DNA of 64,000 bases from Saprospiraceae bacterium UBA6168 (GCA_002435785.1 DIUC01000061.1:57596-121595); one strand, 5' to 3'; positions 45,245-54,240 are shown, numbered from the stretch's first letter. Numbers and translations are program-made. Notes: generated from the sequence alone by a model not told the origin.

Positions 45245-45880
45245 ATGGTTGAAACATCCTTGCTCCTTCGAGCCACCGAAAAACCACCTAAGCCGCACCT
45301 CACGCCAGCCCAACAGGTGTTGGTGGACTATATGCGCCAAATCGGCCCCATCACCGATGCCGAAATCAAAGCCATTTTTGAACTGGTAAACGTGCAAAGC
45401 CGCCCCAAGGGCAAGTTGCTCTTGCGGGAAGGGCAGGTGGCCAATACCTGCTACTTCGTCATGGAGGGCTGTGTGCGGCAGTATCGCTTGGTGGATGGCG
45501 AGGAGAAGACCACCAATTTCTTCACGGAGGGCATGCCCGTCAGTTCCACGTCTGCCTTTGAAAATAAGCCGTCCAAGTTCTTCCTCGTCTGCAACGAGGA
45601 CTGCACCCTGATTGAGGGCCGGCCAGAGGACGAACAGGCTTTTTTTGAAAAAATGCCCAGAATGGAAGCCCTTACCCGGATGGGCGTGGAGAAGGAGTTG
45701 CAGAAAAGCCAAGAAGTCCTGGCCGAGATTATCCTTTCAAGTCCAGAGGAGCGGTACCGGAATTTGCTCCAGGCCCGCCCCGACCTTTTGGACCGGGTGC
45801 CGCAGTACCAGTTGGCGAGTTTTTTGGGCGTCACGCCGGAGTCTTTGAGCCGGATACGGAAGCGGATAATGGCCAGATAA
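45245..45880 (+). CDS. Crp/Fnr-family transcriptional regulator
   Basis: 211 residues from MVETSLLLRATEKPPKP. A cyclic-nucleotide-binding-type beta-roll occupies about residues 35-135 (LLLREGQVANTCYFVMEGCVRQYRLVDGEEKTTNFF), then the long dimer helix and a short winged-helix region with the recognition part YQLASFLGVTPESLSRIRKRI. The cAMP-contact residues of E. coli CRP are not present and there are no Fnr-type cysteines, so the ligand is unknown. The DNA-binding end is short, as in many Bacteroidota Crp homologues. It has its own promoter and is convergent, with a 5-base gap, to the SH3 gene. Confidence 0.85.
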   Translation: MVETSLLLRATEKPPKPHLTPAQQVLVDYMRQIGPITDAEIKAIFELVNVQSRPKGKLLLREGQVANTCYFVMEGCVRQYRLVDGEEKTTNFFTEGMPVSSTSAFENKPSKFFLVCNEDCTLIEGRPEDEQAFFEKMPRMEALTRMGVEKELQKSQEVLAEIILSSPEERYRNLLQARPDLLDRVPQYQLASFLGVTPESLSRIRKRIMAR

Positions 45881-45885
45881 TCAAT

Positions 45886-46764
45886 CTACTTCCAGTTCTT
45901 TACTTTTTGCAATTTGCTACCTGTCCATTTGTACAGCGTGGCGCCGTAAGTCTGTCTGCTGCGCACGAGGTCATTGCCTTTTTCTTCGAACTCGGATTCG
46001 TCCTTCACCACCAATATATGGTCGCCGATTCCGCCCTTGTCGGTGGGGAGTATATAGCTTTCGGAACTGTAAAACACGCCACCATCGCTTACCGACGAAG
46101 TTTCCAGCACCTTGACCAGCGTGCCATCTTCTTTCCAAAACAAAAGATTATCGCCCGATGGGTATCCGCAGGCAGGGTAGTAGTAGTTTAGCATGAGCAG
46201 CGCCTTCACGCCCGTGAATGGCGAGTAATCCACCGCAAAACTGGGGTAGTAAGAAAGGTCGCCGGAAGTGGTGAACTCCGTCTTGGCGATTTCCTTGCCG
46301 TCCTTGGCGGCGCGCACCTGCACCGTGAGCTGGTGCTTGGTGGTATCGTAAGCGGCCACGCCCGTCAGGTACAGTACGCCCTGGTTGGGCATGTACTCTT
46401 CGTCTGGGGTCTGGATATGTGCCAAGGCCAAAAAACCGCCCCAGAGGTAGCCCTCCCTTTTCCCGTCCAATAGGTTTGCACTCACTTTTACCCAAGGCAG
46501 CTCCACGCCCCGTTGCGTGTACTGCTCCTCTGCCACGGCCAGCACCTTGACCGAGGTGCCGATGGGCAGCTTCGTCAAAACCTTGGACTGGGTGCCGGGC
46601 TTGTCCCTCAAATTGGCGTCCGTCACCATCGTAAAGTATTGGCTATCAACCATAAAGCCTTCGAGGCTGCCCTCGTAGCGCATCCACGGGTCGGGGGTGT
46701 ACTGGGCGGTGAGTGGGGATATTGCGAAGCAAAAAAGGACGAGACCAAAGAATACTGATTTCAT
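45886..46764 (-). CDS. Secreted SH3-domain protein, unknown function
   Basis: 292 residues with a signal peptide (MKSVFFGLVLFCFAISPLTAQ). A bacterial SH3 domain lies at about residues 45-115: VTDANLRDKPGTQSKVLTKLPIGTSVKVLAV, then WVKVSANLLDGKREGYLWGGFL. Such domains often bind cell-wall peptides. The remaining part has Tyr/Gly-rich strands (LMLNYYYPACGYPSGDN) and no known catalytic motif. A TTTG-N20-TAACTTCG promoter lies directly ahead. It is divergent from the TonB-dependent receptor gene. Confidence 0.75.
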   Translation of the reverse strand: MKSVFFGLVLFCFAISPLTAQYTPDPWMRYEGSLEGFMVDSQYFTMVTDANLRDKPGTQSKVLTKLPIGTSVKVLAVAEEQYTQRGVELPWVKVSANLLDGKREGYLWGGFLALAHIQTPDEEYMPNQGVLYLTGVAAYDTTKHQLTVQVRAAKDGKEIAKTEFTTSGDLSYYPSFAVDYSPFTGVKALLMLNYYYPACGYPSGDNLLFWKEDGTLVKVLETSSVSDGGVFYSSESYILPTDKGGIGDHILVVKDESEFEEKGNDLVRSRQTYGATLYKWTGSKLQKVKNWK

Positions 46765-46779
46765 TGAAAAAATTTTCGG

Positions 46780-46811
46780 CGAAGTTAAGGAATCCCCATT
46801 TCTTACCCAAA
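46780..46811 (-). promoter_or_regulatory. Promoter of the SH3 protein gene
   Basis: On the minus strand TTTG (46808-46811), 20-base spacer and TAACTTCG (46780-46787), one base off TAnnTTTG. It would give a leader of only about 10 bases. Confidence 0.4.
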
Positions 46812-46879
46812 GTCAATGAACCCCACCTCCCTGCTTCCCCACCTTTGCCGAACAATTTTAAAACTCAAACCTAATTGCA

Positions 46880-49366
46880 ATGAAGAAATCAACCGGCCTA
46901 ATTTTAATCCTACTGTTTTTTACAGCAATCGCTTTTTCTCAAACCCTGACGCAGACCATCCGGGGCAATGTGCTTGATGCAGACAGCCGCCTACCGCTCA
47001 TCGGGGCAACGATATACCTCACCCCCGGCCCCTCCCCTCAAGGAGAGGGGAGTTCAGGCACCGTGACGGATGAAAATGGCAATTTTCGCATCGAAAACGT
47101 GCCTGTGGGTAGGGTGGAACTGGCGCTTTCTTACGTCGGATACGAAAACCTCCAAGTACCCAACATCGTCGTGAACAGTGGCAAGGAAGTGGTGCTTAAC
47201 CTGCTCATGCAGGAGTCCGCCGTGAAAATGGTGGAGGTGACCGTCACCGCCACCCGCAACAAGGGCGAGGCGCTGAACGAAATGGCCATGCTCAGCGCCC
47301 GCAGCATCTCGCCCGAAGAAACCAACCGCTACGCGGGCGGCTTCAACGACCCCAGCCGCATCCTCACCAATTTTGCGGGCATCACCAGCACACAGGACGG
47401 TTCCAACGACATCATCGTGCGGGGCAACTCGCCCAAGTATGTGCAGTGGCGGCTGGAGGGCGAGCAAATCACCAACCCCAACCACTTCGGCGACCAGAGC
47501 GCCGTGGGTGGCTCGGTGAGCATCCTGAACAACAACCTGCTGGCGGCCAGTGACTTCCACACGGGGGCCTTCACCGCCGAGTTCGGCGATGTGCTGTCGG
47601 GGGTGTACGATGTGCGCTTGCGCAATGGCAACAATGAACAGGTGGAATGCGTCTTCGGCTTCGGGCTATTGGGGACGGAGCTGACGGTGGAGGGGCCGCT
47701 TGGAGTTGGAAGTCGGCAGTCAGCAGTTGGCAGTCGAGGTGCCGGCAAACCGTCCTTTCTGCTGAATTACCGCTATTCGACGGCGGGCTTGCTGAGCCAA
47801 TTGGGGCTGTTGGGCGATTTTAGCGGGGTGCTTAAATTCCAGGATGCAACCTTCAAACTGGTTTTTCCAACTCAAAAAGCAGGCATTTTTTCCATTTACG
47901 GCATGGGCGGACTGAGCAGTTTTTCCTTCGAGGATGTGACGCCAGCCATCTGGGTCATACCCGGTGACAATGCCATTGAGGCAACGCTGCGCAACGATTT
48001 CGACAAAAAATCGCACCTGCTCAACACGGGCCTCAAGCACAGCATCAACCTTGGCAAAAAGGGACTGCTCAACTCCTCCGTGACTTATTCCAACGAACGC
48101 ATCCAAGACGACATTTCCGAGGCGGGTATCGTAAAGATTTATGATGAAAACAACGAGTTCGTGCGGGACTCGGTCATCAGCCGCAGGCAACAGTTCGAGG
48201 GGGAATTGCGCAAGCCAACTTACCGATTTTCAACGACTTATAACCATAAGTTCAACGCCCGGCACAAACTGCAGGTGGGGGTGAAATACACGCTCTTTGC
48301 TTTTGATTTTGCCCAAAACCAATGGCCCAGCGAAGATGGCGAGCGGGTCAACTTGATTGATTTCGATGAAAACGTGGGCACGCTCCGCAATTTCGCATCG
48401 TGGAAATGGCGGGCCAGCGAGCGGCTCTCCGTGGTGGCCGGCCTGCACAACATGAACGTGCTGCTCAACTCGAAAAGCACCCTCGAACCCCGCCTCGCCG
48501 TGGAGTGGAGAGCCACGCAATTGGGTACCATCCGCTTGGGCTACGGCAAGCATAGCACGATGGAGAGCATTCACCACTATTTTGCGAAAGTGGAACAGCC
48601 CGACGGCAGCTACGCCGAGGTGAACCGTGACTTGGGCTTGCTGAAAGCCGACCATTTCGTCGTTGGCTTTGAGCAAAAAATCGGCAAGAACCTGCGGGCC
48701 AAGCTGGAAGCCTATTACCAACACCTCTACGACCTGCCCGTGGAGAACCTCGACACCAGCTATTTCGCCACCGTGGTGGAGGGGCTTGATTTCCGCTATG
48801 TGGACCTTGTGAACGAGGGCAAGGGCCGCAACTATGGCATTGAACTGACGCTCGAAAAATTCTTCAGCCGCAACTACTATTTCATGGTGAACGCCTCGCT
48901 CTACGAATCGAAATACACGGCCCTCGACGGCATCGAGCGGAATACGCCCTTCAACGGCAACTACCTCGTGAATCTGCTCGGCGGCAAGGAGTTCCCTGGC
49001 CTTGGCCGCAAAAATAACCAGACGCTCGGCCTTAACTTCAAGGCATATTTGGCCGGTGGCCGAAAAATCATTCCCCTGCTGCGTGACGTACAGGGCAACC
49101 TCGCCGTTGACCCTGAAAAAGGGCAGGTCTGGGACTACTCCAAGGCGTTTGAAAACAGCTTGGAGGATGCCTACCAAATCCAAGTGTCGGCCAGCTATAA
49201 GTGGAACAAGCCCCGTGCGACCCACGAGCTGTTCCTCAACCTCGACAACCTGACGAACAACAAGGGTAGAATCATGGAGTTTTACGATGAAAACGAACCG
49301 GGGAAGGTGGGCTATATGACGCAGTTCGGGTTCTTTCCGAATTTGATGTATCGGGTTTATTTTTAG
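46880..49366 (+). CDS. TonB-dependent outer-membrane receptor
   Basis: 828-residue outer-membrane gated channel for a scarce nutrient. Signal peptide MKKSTGLILILLFFTAIAFS, then a carboxypeptidase-regulatory-like domain (IRGNVLDADSRLPLIGATI to ALSYVGYE, residues ~27-100), the plug (NFAGITSTQDGSNDIIVRGNSPKYVQWRLEGEQI in pieces) and a 22-strand-type barrel ending in LMYRVYF with the terminal Phe. Residues 47-59 (LTPGPSPQGEGSS) interrupt the regulatory domain and look inserted; a second insert GVGSRQSAVGSRGAG lies in an early barrel loop. No SusD partner follows, so it is not a Sus-type pair; substrate unknown. Confidence 0.92.
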   Translation: MKKSTGLILILLFFTAIAFSQTLTQTIRGNVLDADSRLPLIGATIYLTPGPSPQGEGSSGTVTDENGNFRIENVPVGRVELALSYVGYENLQVPNIVVNSGKEVVLNLLMQESAVKMVEVTVTATRNKGEALNEMAMLSARSISPEETNRYAGGFNDPSRILTNFAGITSTQDGSNDIIVRGNSPKYVQWRLEGEQITNPNHFGDQSAVGGSVSILNNNLLAASDFHTGAFTAEFGDVLSGVYDVRLRNGNNEQVECVFGFGLLGTELTVEGPLGVGSRQSAVGSRGAGKPSFLLNYRYSTAGLLSQLGLLGDFSGVLKFQDATFKLVFPTQKAGIFSIYGMGGLSSFSFEDVTPAIWVIPGDNAIEATLRNDFDKKSHLLNTGLKHSINLGKKGLLNSSVTYSNERIQDDISEAGIVKIYDENNEFVRDSVISRRQQFEGELRKPTYRFSTTYNHKFNARHKLQVGVKYTLFAFDFAQNQWPSEDGERVNLIDFDENVGTLRNFASWKWRASERLSVVAGLHNMNVLLNSKSTLEPRLAVEWRATQLGTIRLGYGKHSTMESIHHYFAKVEQPDGSYAEVNRDLGLLKADHFVVGFEQKIGKNLRAKLEAYYQHLYDLPVENLDTSYFATVVEGLDFRYVDLVNEGKGRNYGIELTLEKFFSRNYYFMVNASLYESKYTALDGIERNTPFNGNYLVNLLGGKEFPGLGRKNNQTLGLNFKAYLAGGRKIIPLLRDVQGNLAVDPEKGQVWDYSKAFENSLEDAYQIQVSASYKWNKPRATHELFLNLDNLTNNKGRIMEFYDENEPGKVGYMTQFGFFPNLMYRVYF
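47018..47056. repeat. In-frame LTPGPSPQGEG insert in TonB receptor
   Basis: CCCGGCCCCTCCCCTCAAGG with AGGAGAGGGGAG, a C-rich stretch pairing in part with its own G-rich end (CTCCCCT with AGGGGAG). It adds 13 codons between the conserved GATIYL and GTVTDENGNF strands. Confidence 0.65.
47703..47738. repeat. In-frame AGTCGGCAGTCAGCAGT repeat in TonB receptor
   Basis: Short tandem GTTGGAAGTCGGCAGTCAGC then AGTTGGCAGTCGAGG, translated VGSRQSAVGSRG. Resembles low-complexity intergenic repeats; it sits in a loop between barrel strands and preserves the frame. Confidence 0.55.
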
Positions 49367-49407
49367 GGAAATACTTTAAGCAGTTGGATTTTGCACATTC
49401 GTTCAGT

Positions 49408-49444
49408 GCAGATTTCCGAAATCTCGAAGATTTCGGAAATCTGC
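49408..49444. repeat. 17-bp perfect palindrome with 3-base loop
   Basis: GCAGATTTCCGAAATCT, loop CGA, then the exact complement. Located 41 bases after the TonB receptor stop. No T-run follows, so it is not a classic terminator. Confidence 0.8.
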
Positions 49445-49480
49445 CCCTGCTTAATGGCCATTTATATCCCCTTCAGGTTT

Positions 49481-49542
49481 AGAGCTTGTCTGGGATTTGG
49501 TTGCTCGTTTTTAGCTTAAGCACCAAATCCCAAACAAGCTCT
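49481..49542. repeat. 20-bp inverted repeat, single mismatch
   Basis: AGAGCTTGTCTGGGATTTGG at 49481-49500 and CCAAATCCCAAACAAGCTCT at 49523-49542, one mismatch, 22-base loop. It lies between two convergent genes and may be a miniature element or terminate transcription from either side. Confidence 0.75.
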
Positions 49543-49559
49543 TAAGGATGGGCAGCACT

Positions 49560-50843
49560 TTATTCCACCTCGGCCAATTTCTTCAAAATCACCTTGTCAA
49601 TCTTCGCTCCGTCCCTGTCCACGATTTCAAACTGGTGCCCCTCGTGCTCAAATGCCTCGCCCACATCAGGCAAGCGCTCTAATTTATGGAATATGAAGCC
49701 TGCCACGGTGCTGTAAAACGGATTGTTTTCAGTCAAGAAGTTGTCCTGTAGGAAATGGTTGAGGTCGGCCACGGTCACATGGCCGCTGATGAGCAGGGAG
49801 CCGTCGTCTCGGCGGAAAATACCGGTAGGCTCGTCGTCGTCGTCGGGCAGGTCGCCCACCAGTGCCTCGGAGATGTCATGCAGGGTGAGCACTCCCTCGA
49901 AGGCACCCCGCTCGTCCGTCACGATCCCAAAATAGCAGCGTTTTTTCTTGAAATATTGCAGTACGTCAATGGCATACTGGGCTTCCGGGATGAAAATCGG
50001 CTCCCGGATGATGCTGCGCACCTGGAAGCCGGGGTGGCCCTTATTTACAAAAAAATCCTTGGCGTCGAGGTAGCCGAGCACGTGGTCGTAGGTGCCCTCG
50101 CAGGCGGGGAAATGGGAGTGGTGGCTTTCCCGCAGCATTTTTTCGATGTCGGGAAGTGGCTCGTTCACATCCACCCATTCCACTTCGAGGCGATGGGTCA
50201 TCAGTTTTTTAGCCCGTAAATCGCCAAATGACAGCACGTTGTCATGAATTTCGCTCTCGTCTTTGTCAAGTAGTCCTTGCCTCCCGGCAGTTTTGATGAA
50301 GTAGCGAAGTTCCTCGTCCGTGATTTTTTCTTCTTCGGTAGGTTTGACTCCGAGCACCTTAAACACAACGTAGGTAGAGGAAGTGAGCAGCCAAACAAAC
50401 GGCCTGGCAATGCGGCTGAACAACTTGATGAACCCGCCGATGCCCAATGCCACTGGCTCCGCAAACTTCATGGCGAGGGTTTTCGGAATCAACTCCCCAA
50501 TGACGATGGACATGTAGGTGATGAGCGCTACCACCAATACATAAGCAACGGTGTCAGCGTAGGGACGAAGCACTGCTATCTGCTCCACCACTGGCCGGAA
50601 GTTGTCGGTGAGCGTGGCGCCACCGTACACCCCCGACACGATGCCGATGAGCGTAATGCCGATTTGCACCGCTGAAAGGAAGCTTTCGGGATTTTTCAGC
50701 AGTTCGAGTACGGTCGTTGCCTTTGCATTGCCAGCTTCTGCGAGCTGCACCATCCGTTGTTTTTTTACGGAAACAAGGGCGATTTCCGACAGGGCGAAAA
50801 TGGCGTTGATGAAGTTGAGAAGGAGGATGATGAGGAGTTCCAT
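49560..50843 (-). CDS. CNNM/CorC-type membrane protein with CBS pair
   Basis: 427 residues of the HlyC/CorC (hemolysin-related) family, linked to Mg2+/Co2+ transport. The first ~190 residues are a DUF21/CNNM transmembrane domain (LIILLLNFINAIFALSEIALVSVKKQR, SFLSAVQIGITLIGIVSGVYGG, VIGELIPKTLAMKFAEPVA in pieces). Two CBS repeats follow (KKLMTHRLEVEWVDVNEPLPDIEKML; VRSIIREPIFIPEAQYAIDVLQYFKKKRCYFGIVTDERGAFEGVLTLHDI), then a CorC_HlyC domain (DGSLLISGHVTVADLNHFL, GFIFHKLERLPDVGEAF). Inner-membrane location expected. It is the last gene of a three-gene minus-strand run after the TlpA-like gene (41-base gap). Confidence 0.9.
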   Translation of the reverse strand: MELLIILLLNFINAIFALSEIALVSVKKQRMVQLAEAGNAKATTVLELLKNPESFLSAVQIGITLIGIVSGVYGGATLTDNFRPVVEQIAVLRPYADTVAYVLVVALITYMSIVIGELIPKTLAMKFAEPVALGIGGFIKLFSRIARPFVWLLTSSTYVVFKVLGVKPTEEEKITDEELRYFIKTAGRQGLLDKDESEIHDNVLSFGDLRAKKLMTHRLEVEWVDVNEPLPDIEKMLRESHHSHFPACEGTYDHVLGYLDAKDFFVNKGHPGFQVRSIIREPIFIPEAQYAIDVLQYFKKKRCYFGIVTDERGAFEGVLTLHDISEALVGDLPDDDDEPTGIFRRDDGSLLISGHVTVADLNHFLQDNFLTENNPFYSTVAGFIFHKLERLPDVGEAFEHEGHQFEIVDRDGAKIDKVILKKLAEVE

Positions 50844-50884
50844 GACTTAGGTTTGTTTTGAAAACTGGCGAAAGTAGGATTTTT

Positions 50885-52306
50885 CTACCTTATTACTCGC
50901 TCCAACTCCCGCACCATCACCTCCTCTGGCACGTCCCCTACTTGTTTGTAAACGATGTTTTTGTCCTTGTCCAACAGCATCAAACGAGGGTAGGAGCGCA
51001 CATTCAGCAGTGTGGAAAAGCGGGACTTCCGTTGCGGGTCGTTCAGCAACTGCCAGTCTTCGGGCATGCGCATGGTCTTCGCAAAATCCCAGCACTTGGG
51101 CGTATCCTCTTCGCCGCCCTTGCCACAGACGGACAGCACCTTTAAGCCCTTTGATTTGTAGCGGTCGTACATGGATATGACCGCTGGGATTTCTTTTTTG
51201 CAATGCCCGCAATCATAAAGCCAGAAGAGCAACAAGGTATATGGTGCATCCACGTCCAGAATGGAAACAGGCTTGCCCACCTTGTCATAGAGCGTCACGT
51301 CGGGGCATTTTTTGCCGACAAAAAGCGGCTCCATGCGGTTGGCATCGTCTTGGAAGCGGCTGGTGCGGTCCTTGCCGAGGAAGTCTGCCCTGCCCTTGTC
51401 CACGTATTCCCGCACGAGCTGCACGAATGCTTCGTCGGTGCGGTAGCGGCTCATCTTGGTGAGGGAGTTCATCATGTAGCCGAAGTAATAGCGGTAAGCC
51501 TCGGCATTGAGTTCGAGGCGATGCAGCACGTCCTTCACCATTGCCGAGAGGCTGTCCGGCACAGGGGGGGGCAGCTTGGAGAAATAGTAGTCCGTGCGGT
51601 CCACCCAGAGCGGGTATTTCAGGAACTCGCTGCCCGATAGGTCCATGCGGTCGAAGTAGTGCTGGCGCAAAAAGGCGTGCCGGTCGGTAGCTTCCGACTG
51701 CCAATCGGCGTGCAGTTCCGGCTGTTGGGGCGGGGTGAGGAAAAGCGTTTGCCGCACCAATTCCGCCGTGAGCGAGGTGGGGTGTTTTTTCAAAAAAGCC
51801 TCCTGATACGCTCGCAGCGCCTCCTGCCCCTGCACGTATGCCCGGAACGACGGCTCGTCCTGCATGGATTTCCAGCGGTTCGTCAGGTCATCTAGGCTGT
51901 CGGTAAGGGGGTAGTAGCGGCGGAAATACTGGTACAGCGCCTCGTTTTCCGCAGACCCGGTCACGGTCGTCGAGGCCGCCATGCGGTAGAAGTCCGTCTC
52001 GATGGTGAAGCTGTGCTGCCCCGCTGCCAGCCAGCAGGACAGGAACTGTAGGCTGCCGCCTTTTTTGAAAATGATGGCGTACAGCCCCGGTGCCAACGGC
52101 TTGTCGGTGGCGAGGTGGAAGTAGCCGTCCGGCCCTTTCAGTGCATGGAAATCGGGGACAGCCCGCTTGCCGAAGGTGCTGCCAAACCAGAGTGTGTCGG
52201 CGGTGTAGCCGGACATTTTCACCCGGATGTCGCAGGTGGATTGGGCGGGGAGGTAGGTGGCGAGGAATGCCGCCAAGCAGGTGAATAGGACGAATTTTAA
52301 TCGCAT
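50885..52306 (-). CDS. TlpA-like thioredoxin-fold protein
   Basis: 473 residues with signal peptide MRLKFVLFTCLAAFLATYLPAQ. The N-terminal ~330 residues form a beta-rich then helical region, similar in plan to the DUF4369/DUF5106-type domains found before Bacteroidota thioredoxins. The last ~140 residues are a TlpA/AhpC-type thioredoxin domain with VTLYDKVGKPVSILDVD and the active site YDCGHCKKEIP (CxxC = CGHC), ending in YPRLMLLDKDKNIVYK. It probably reduces or forms disulfides in periplasmic or surface proteins. Three bases separate it from the gene before it, so the two are certainly one operon. Confidence 0.85.
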   Translation of the reverse strand: MRLKFVLFTCLAAFLATYLPAQSTCDIRVKMSGYTADTLWFGSTFGKRAVPDFHALKGPDGYFHLATDKPLAPGLYAIIFKKGGSLQFLSCWLAAGQHSFTIETDFYRMAASTTVTGSAENEALYQYFRRYYPLTDSLDDLTNRWKSMQDEPSFRAYVQGQEALRAYQEAFLKKHPTSLTAELVRQTLFLTPPQQPELHADWQSEATDRHAFLRQHYFDRMDLSGSEFLKYPLWVDRTDYYFSKLPPPVPDSLSAMVKDVLHRLELNAEAYRYYFGYMMNSLTKMSRYRTDEAFVQLVREYVDKGRADFLGKDRTSRFQDDANRMEPLFVGKKCPDVTLYDKVGKPVSILDVDAPYTLLLFWLYDCGHCKKEIPAVISMYDRYKSKGLKVLSVCGKGGEEDTPKCWDFAKTMRMPEDWQLLNDPQRKSRFSTLLNVRSYPRLMLLDKDKNIVYKQVGDVPEEVMVRELERVIR

Positions 52307-52309
52307 GGT

Positions 52310-54112
52310 TTATTTTTTTCGTTGCTTGATGTCGTAAAAATCGGTGGGGTCGTTCAGCCAAACGTATTTGTATGGCACTTCTTTGTTTTGCTCGAAATCG
52401 AAGTGGAAGTGGGTAGCTGCCACATCCTTATCAACAAAATCAAAACCAAGGTTAGCATCCCTGTTCAAGATTGGGATTTTTAAATCAACAATTGGCATGG
52501 CGGGCAGCATCTTGTTCCCACGGGAAAATGGGGTGACTTGAAAATAATCCCCATCACCCAAAGGGCGTGATATTTCGATTTGAAAGGTGGAATCAGAAAG
52601 GTCTTTTAACTCGAAAGTATAAATTTCCGGGGGTAGAATCACGCCATAGGTGAAATTTGCATACATCGGCTTCCGCTTTCTTACAAAATGCCGCAAATTT
52701 CCCTTTGAGACAATACTATCGCCGTAAGCCAAAGGGCTATACCGGATAATCAGCTTGCTTTTGGTCAAATAGGAATGAGAAACAGGGGAGCGAATGGCAA
52801 GGTGCAATTCCGTGGTGTCGGGCGATTTTGCACCATATTTTTTCAGAAGATGGTATTCCAGTCCGATTTCTCGCACAGGATATTGCCTCAAATGCTTGAC
52901 GGCCCAATCCACAAAGGCGCTATCAGGAACGGCAGGCAGCCGTATATTTTTCCGGGGCTGACCAGCTGCTTTTTCAATGGCTTGGTAGGTATTTTTCTCA
53001 ATATTTCTGTGGAAGCTATAATAATCAGAACTGTTGGGATATAGGCTTAAGGGGTCATAATAGTGCTCATAATAAACGGGGTACGGCGAAAGGCTATCTA
53101 TCATCTGCCCGTCGAGCAAATCCTTTGTTTCCCAGGGCGAGCGCAGGAAAAAAACAGCAGATGTTCCCTTCGGGGGCAAGCTCAACTGACCATGTGACAT
53201 TGACAGGGCCATCCCTCCAAGTTCGCCTCCATGCACAATGACTTCGATAACTTCCTGTTCGATTTCTCCTTTAAAAATACGGGTTACCTCAACCAAACGG
53301 CTTGTCCATATACCTTTTGATTTTGGATAATAACCACGCCCATTTTCTATCACCATGCCTTCAATTACAATCGGGCTGGTTTTTACTTTACTTGCAAGCG
53401 GCGTACACCCGTGCCAACTGTACATCTCGGAGAGCTTAGCCTCGCCTGTGTACATATCTATTGAAATCTTTTGCGTACCGCAATCATCGTTCACCTTCTT
53501 TTGAATTTCCCAAACCCAGTCCCGATGGCTCATTGAATTTGACATGACACGTTCTTTGTCAACAAAGCCTGAATCCTTGGCAATCTGCAAGGCGATATTT
53601 TCATTGGTTACCAAGAATTGGCAAAGCGCAGGGTTTTCCTTGCAATTTGGCACTTCTGCAAAATGTGATTTTAACACCTCGTCTGTTGCTTCATCCAAGG
53701 TGAAATGGAAAATGTAGCTTTTGTTATAAATCTTTTGCTTGCATCGAATGTCTTCAACATAGATTCGGAACTTAAACTCACAGCTTGTTTTCCAAACAGT
53801 AGCCGCATACCACAAATCCATGTCCACTCTTTTACAGTAAATTTCCTCGCCCAATTGGTCAACCATATATTGTCTTGATACTCGAAAGAGCGAATCAATT
53901 CTCGGTTTTTTTGCCACACTTTTTAACTTTTCATAGGTTCTCCTGTAACTTTTCATGCTGCTGGTATCCCCCCGCTCCAAATACTGCTCCCACAACAAAT
54001 TCACCGTCGAGTCCATTGAGATGTCCAAGGGTAGCGGGCATTGGGCGGGCAGTTTGGGCGCAGCCCAAAGCATCAAACAGAAAAACAAATGGCTGGATTT
54101 AAAGGTCATCAA
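52310..54112 (-). CDS. Secreted protein of unknown function
   Basis: 600 residues, family not recognised. A signal peptide is present (MMTFKSSHLFFCLMLWAAPKLPAQ); the start could be either Met. The front is charged and helical (SYRRTYEKLKSVAKKPRIDSL). The middle has beta-rich stretches with two cysteines in WKTSCEFKFRIYVEDIRCKQ and a segment GMVIENGRGYYPKSKGIWTSRLVEVTRIFKGEI. No catalytic signature was seen. It is the first of a three-gene operon with the TlpA-like and CNNM genes, so it may need disulfide handling. A TTTG-N20-TAATTTTG promoter lies just ahead, leaving almost no leader. Confidence 0.7.
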   Translation of the reverse strand: MMTFKSSHLFFCLMLWAAPKLPAQCPLPLDISMDSTVNLLWEQYLERGDTSSMKSYRRTYEKLKSVAKKPRIDSLFRVSRQYMVDQLGEEIYCKRVDMDLWYAATVWKTSCEFKFRIYVEDIRCKQKIYNKSYIFHFTLDEATDEVLKSHFAEVPNCKENPALCQFLVTNENIALQIAKDSGFVDKERVMSNSMSHRDWVWEIQKKVNDDCGTQKISIDMYTGEAKLSEMYSWHGCTPLASKVKTSPIVIEGMVIENGRGYYPKSKGIWTSRLVEVTRIFKGEIEQEVIEVIVHGGELGGMALSMSHGQLSLPPKGTSAVFFLRSPWETKDLLDGQMIDSLSPYPVYYEHYYDPLSLYPNSSDYYSFHRNIEKNTYQAIEKAAGQPRKNIRLPAVPDSAFVDWAVKHLRQYPVREIGLEYHLLKKYGAKSPDTTELHLAIRSPVSHSYLTKSKLIIRYSPLAYGDSIVSKGNLRHFVRKRKPMYANFTYGVILPPEIYTFELKDLSDSTFQIEISRPLGDGDYFQVTPFSRGNKMLPAMPIVDLKIPILNRDANLGFDFVDKDVAATHFHFDFEQNKEVPYKYVWLNDPTDFYDIKQRKK

Positions 54113-54125
54113 AAGGAGTTTAGGC

Positions 54126-54157
54126 CAAAATTAAGGAAACAAGCAGATTGACCCAAA
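54126..54157 (-). promoter_or_regulatory. Promoter of the 54 kb minus-strand operon
   Basis: On the minus strand TTTG (54154-54157), 20-base spacer, TAATTTTG (54126-54133). Start of transcription would fall within about 10 bases of the ATG. Confidence 0.55.
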
Positions 54158-54240
54158 TAAGGAAGTCAATTCCATGCTTGTCCCGCAGGTAGAGCGCTAT
54201 TTTCCCTCCCGTATCCCCCTATTTTGCCCAAAAACACACC

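Noticed and set aside
44862..45287. 142-residue extension of the AntA-like protein
   Set aside because: It runs through A/T-rich control DNA and overlaps the Crp/Fnr promoter and coding start; MELQILVSKKG is the natural start.
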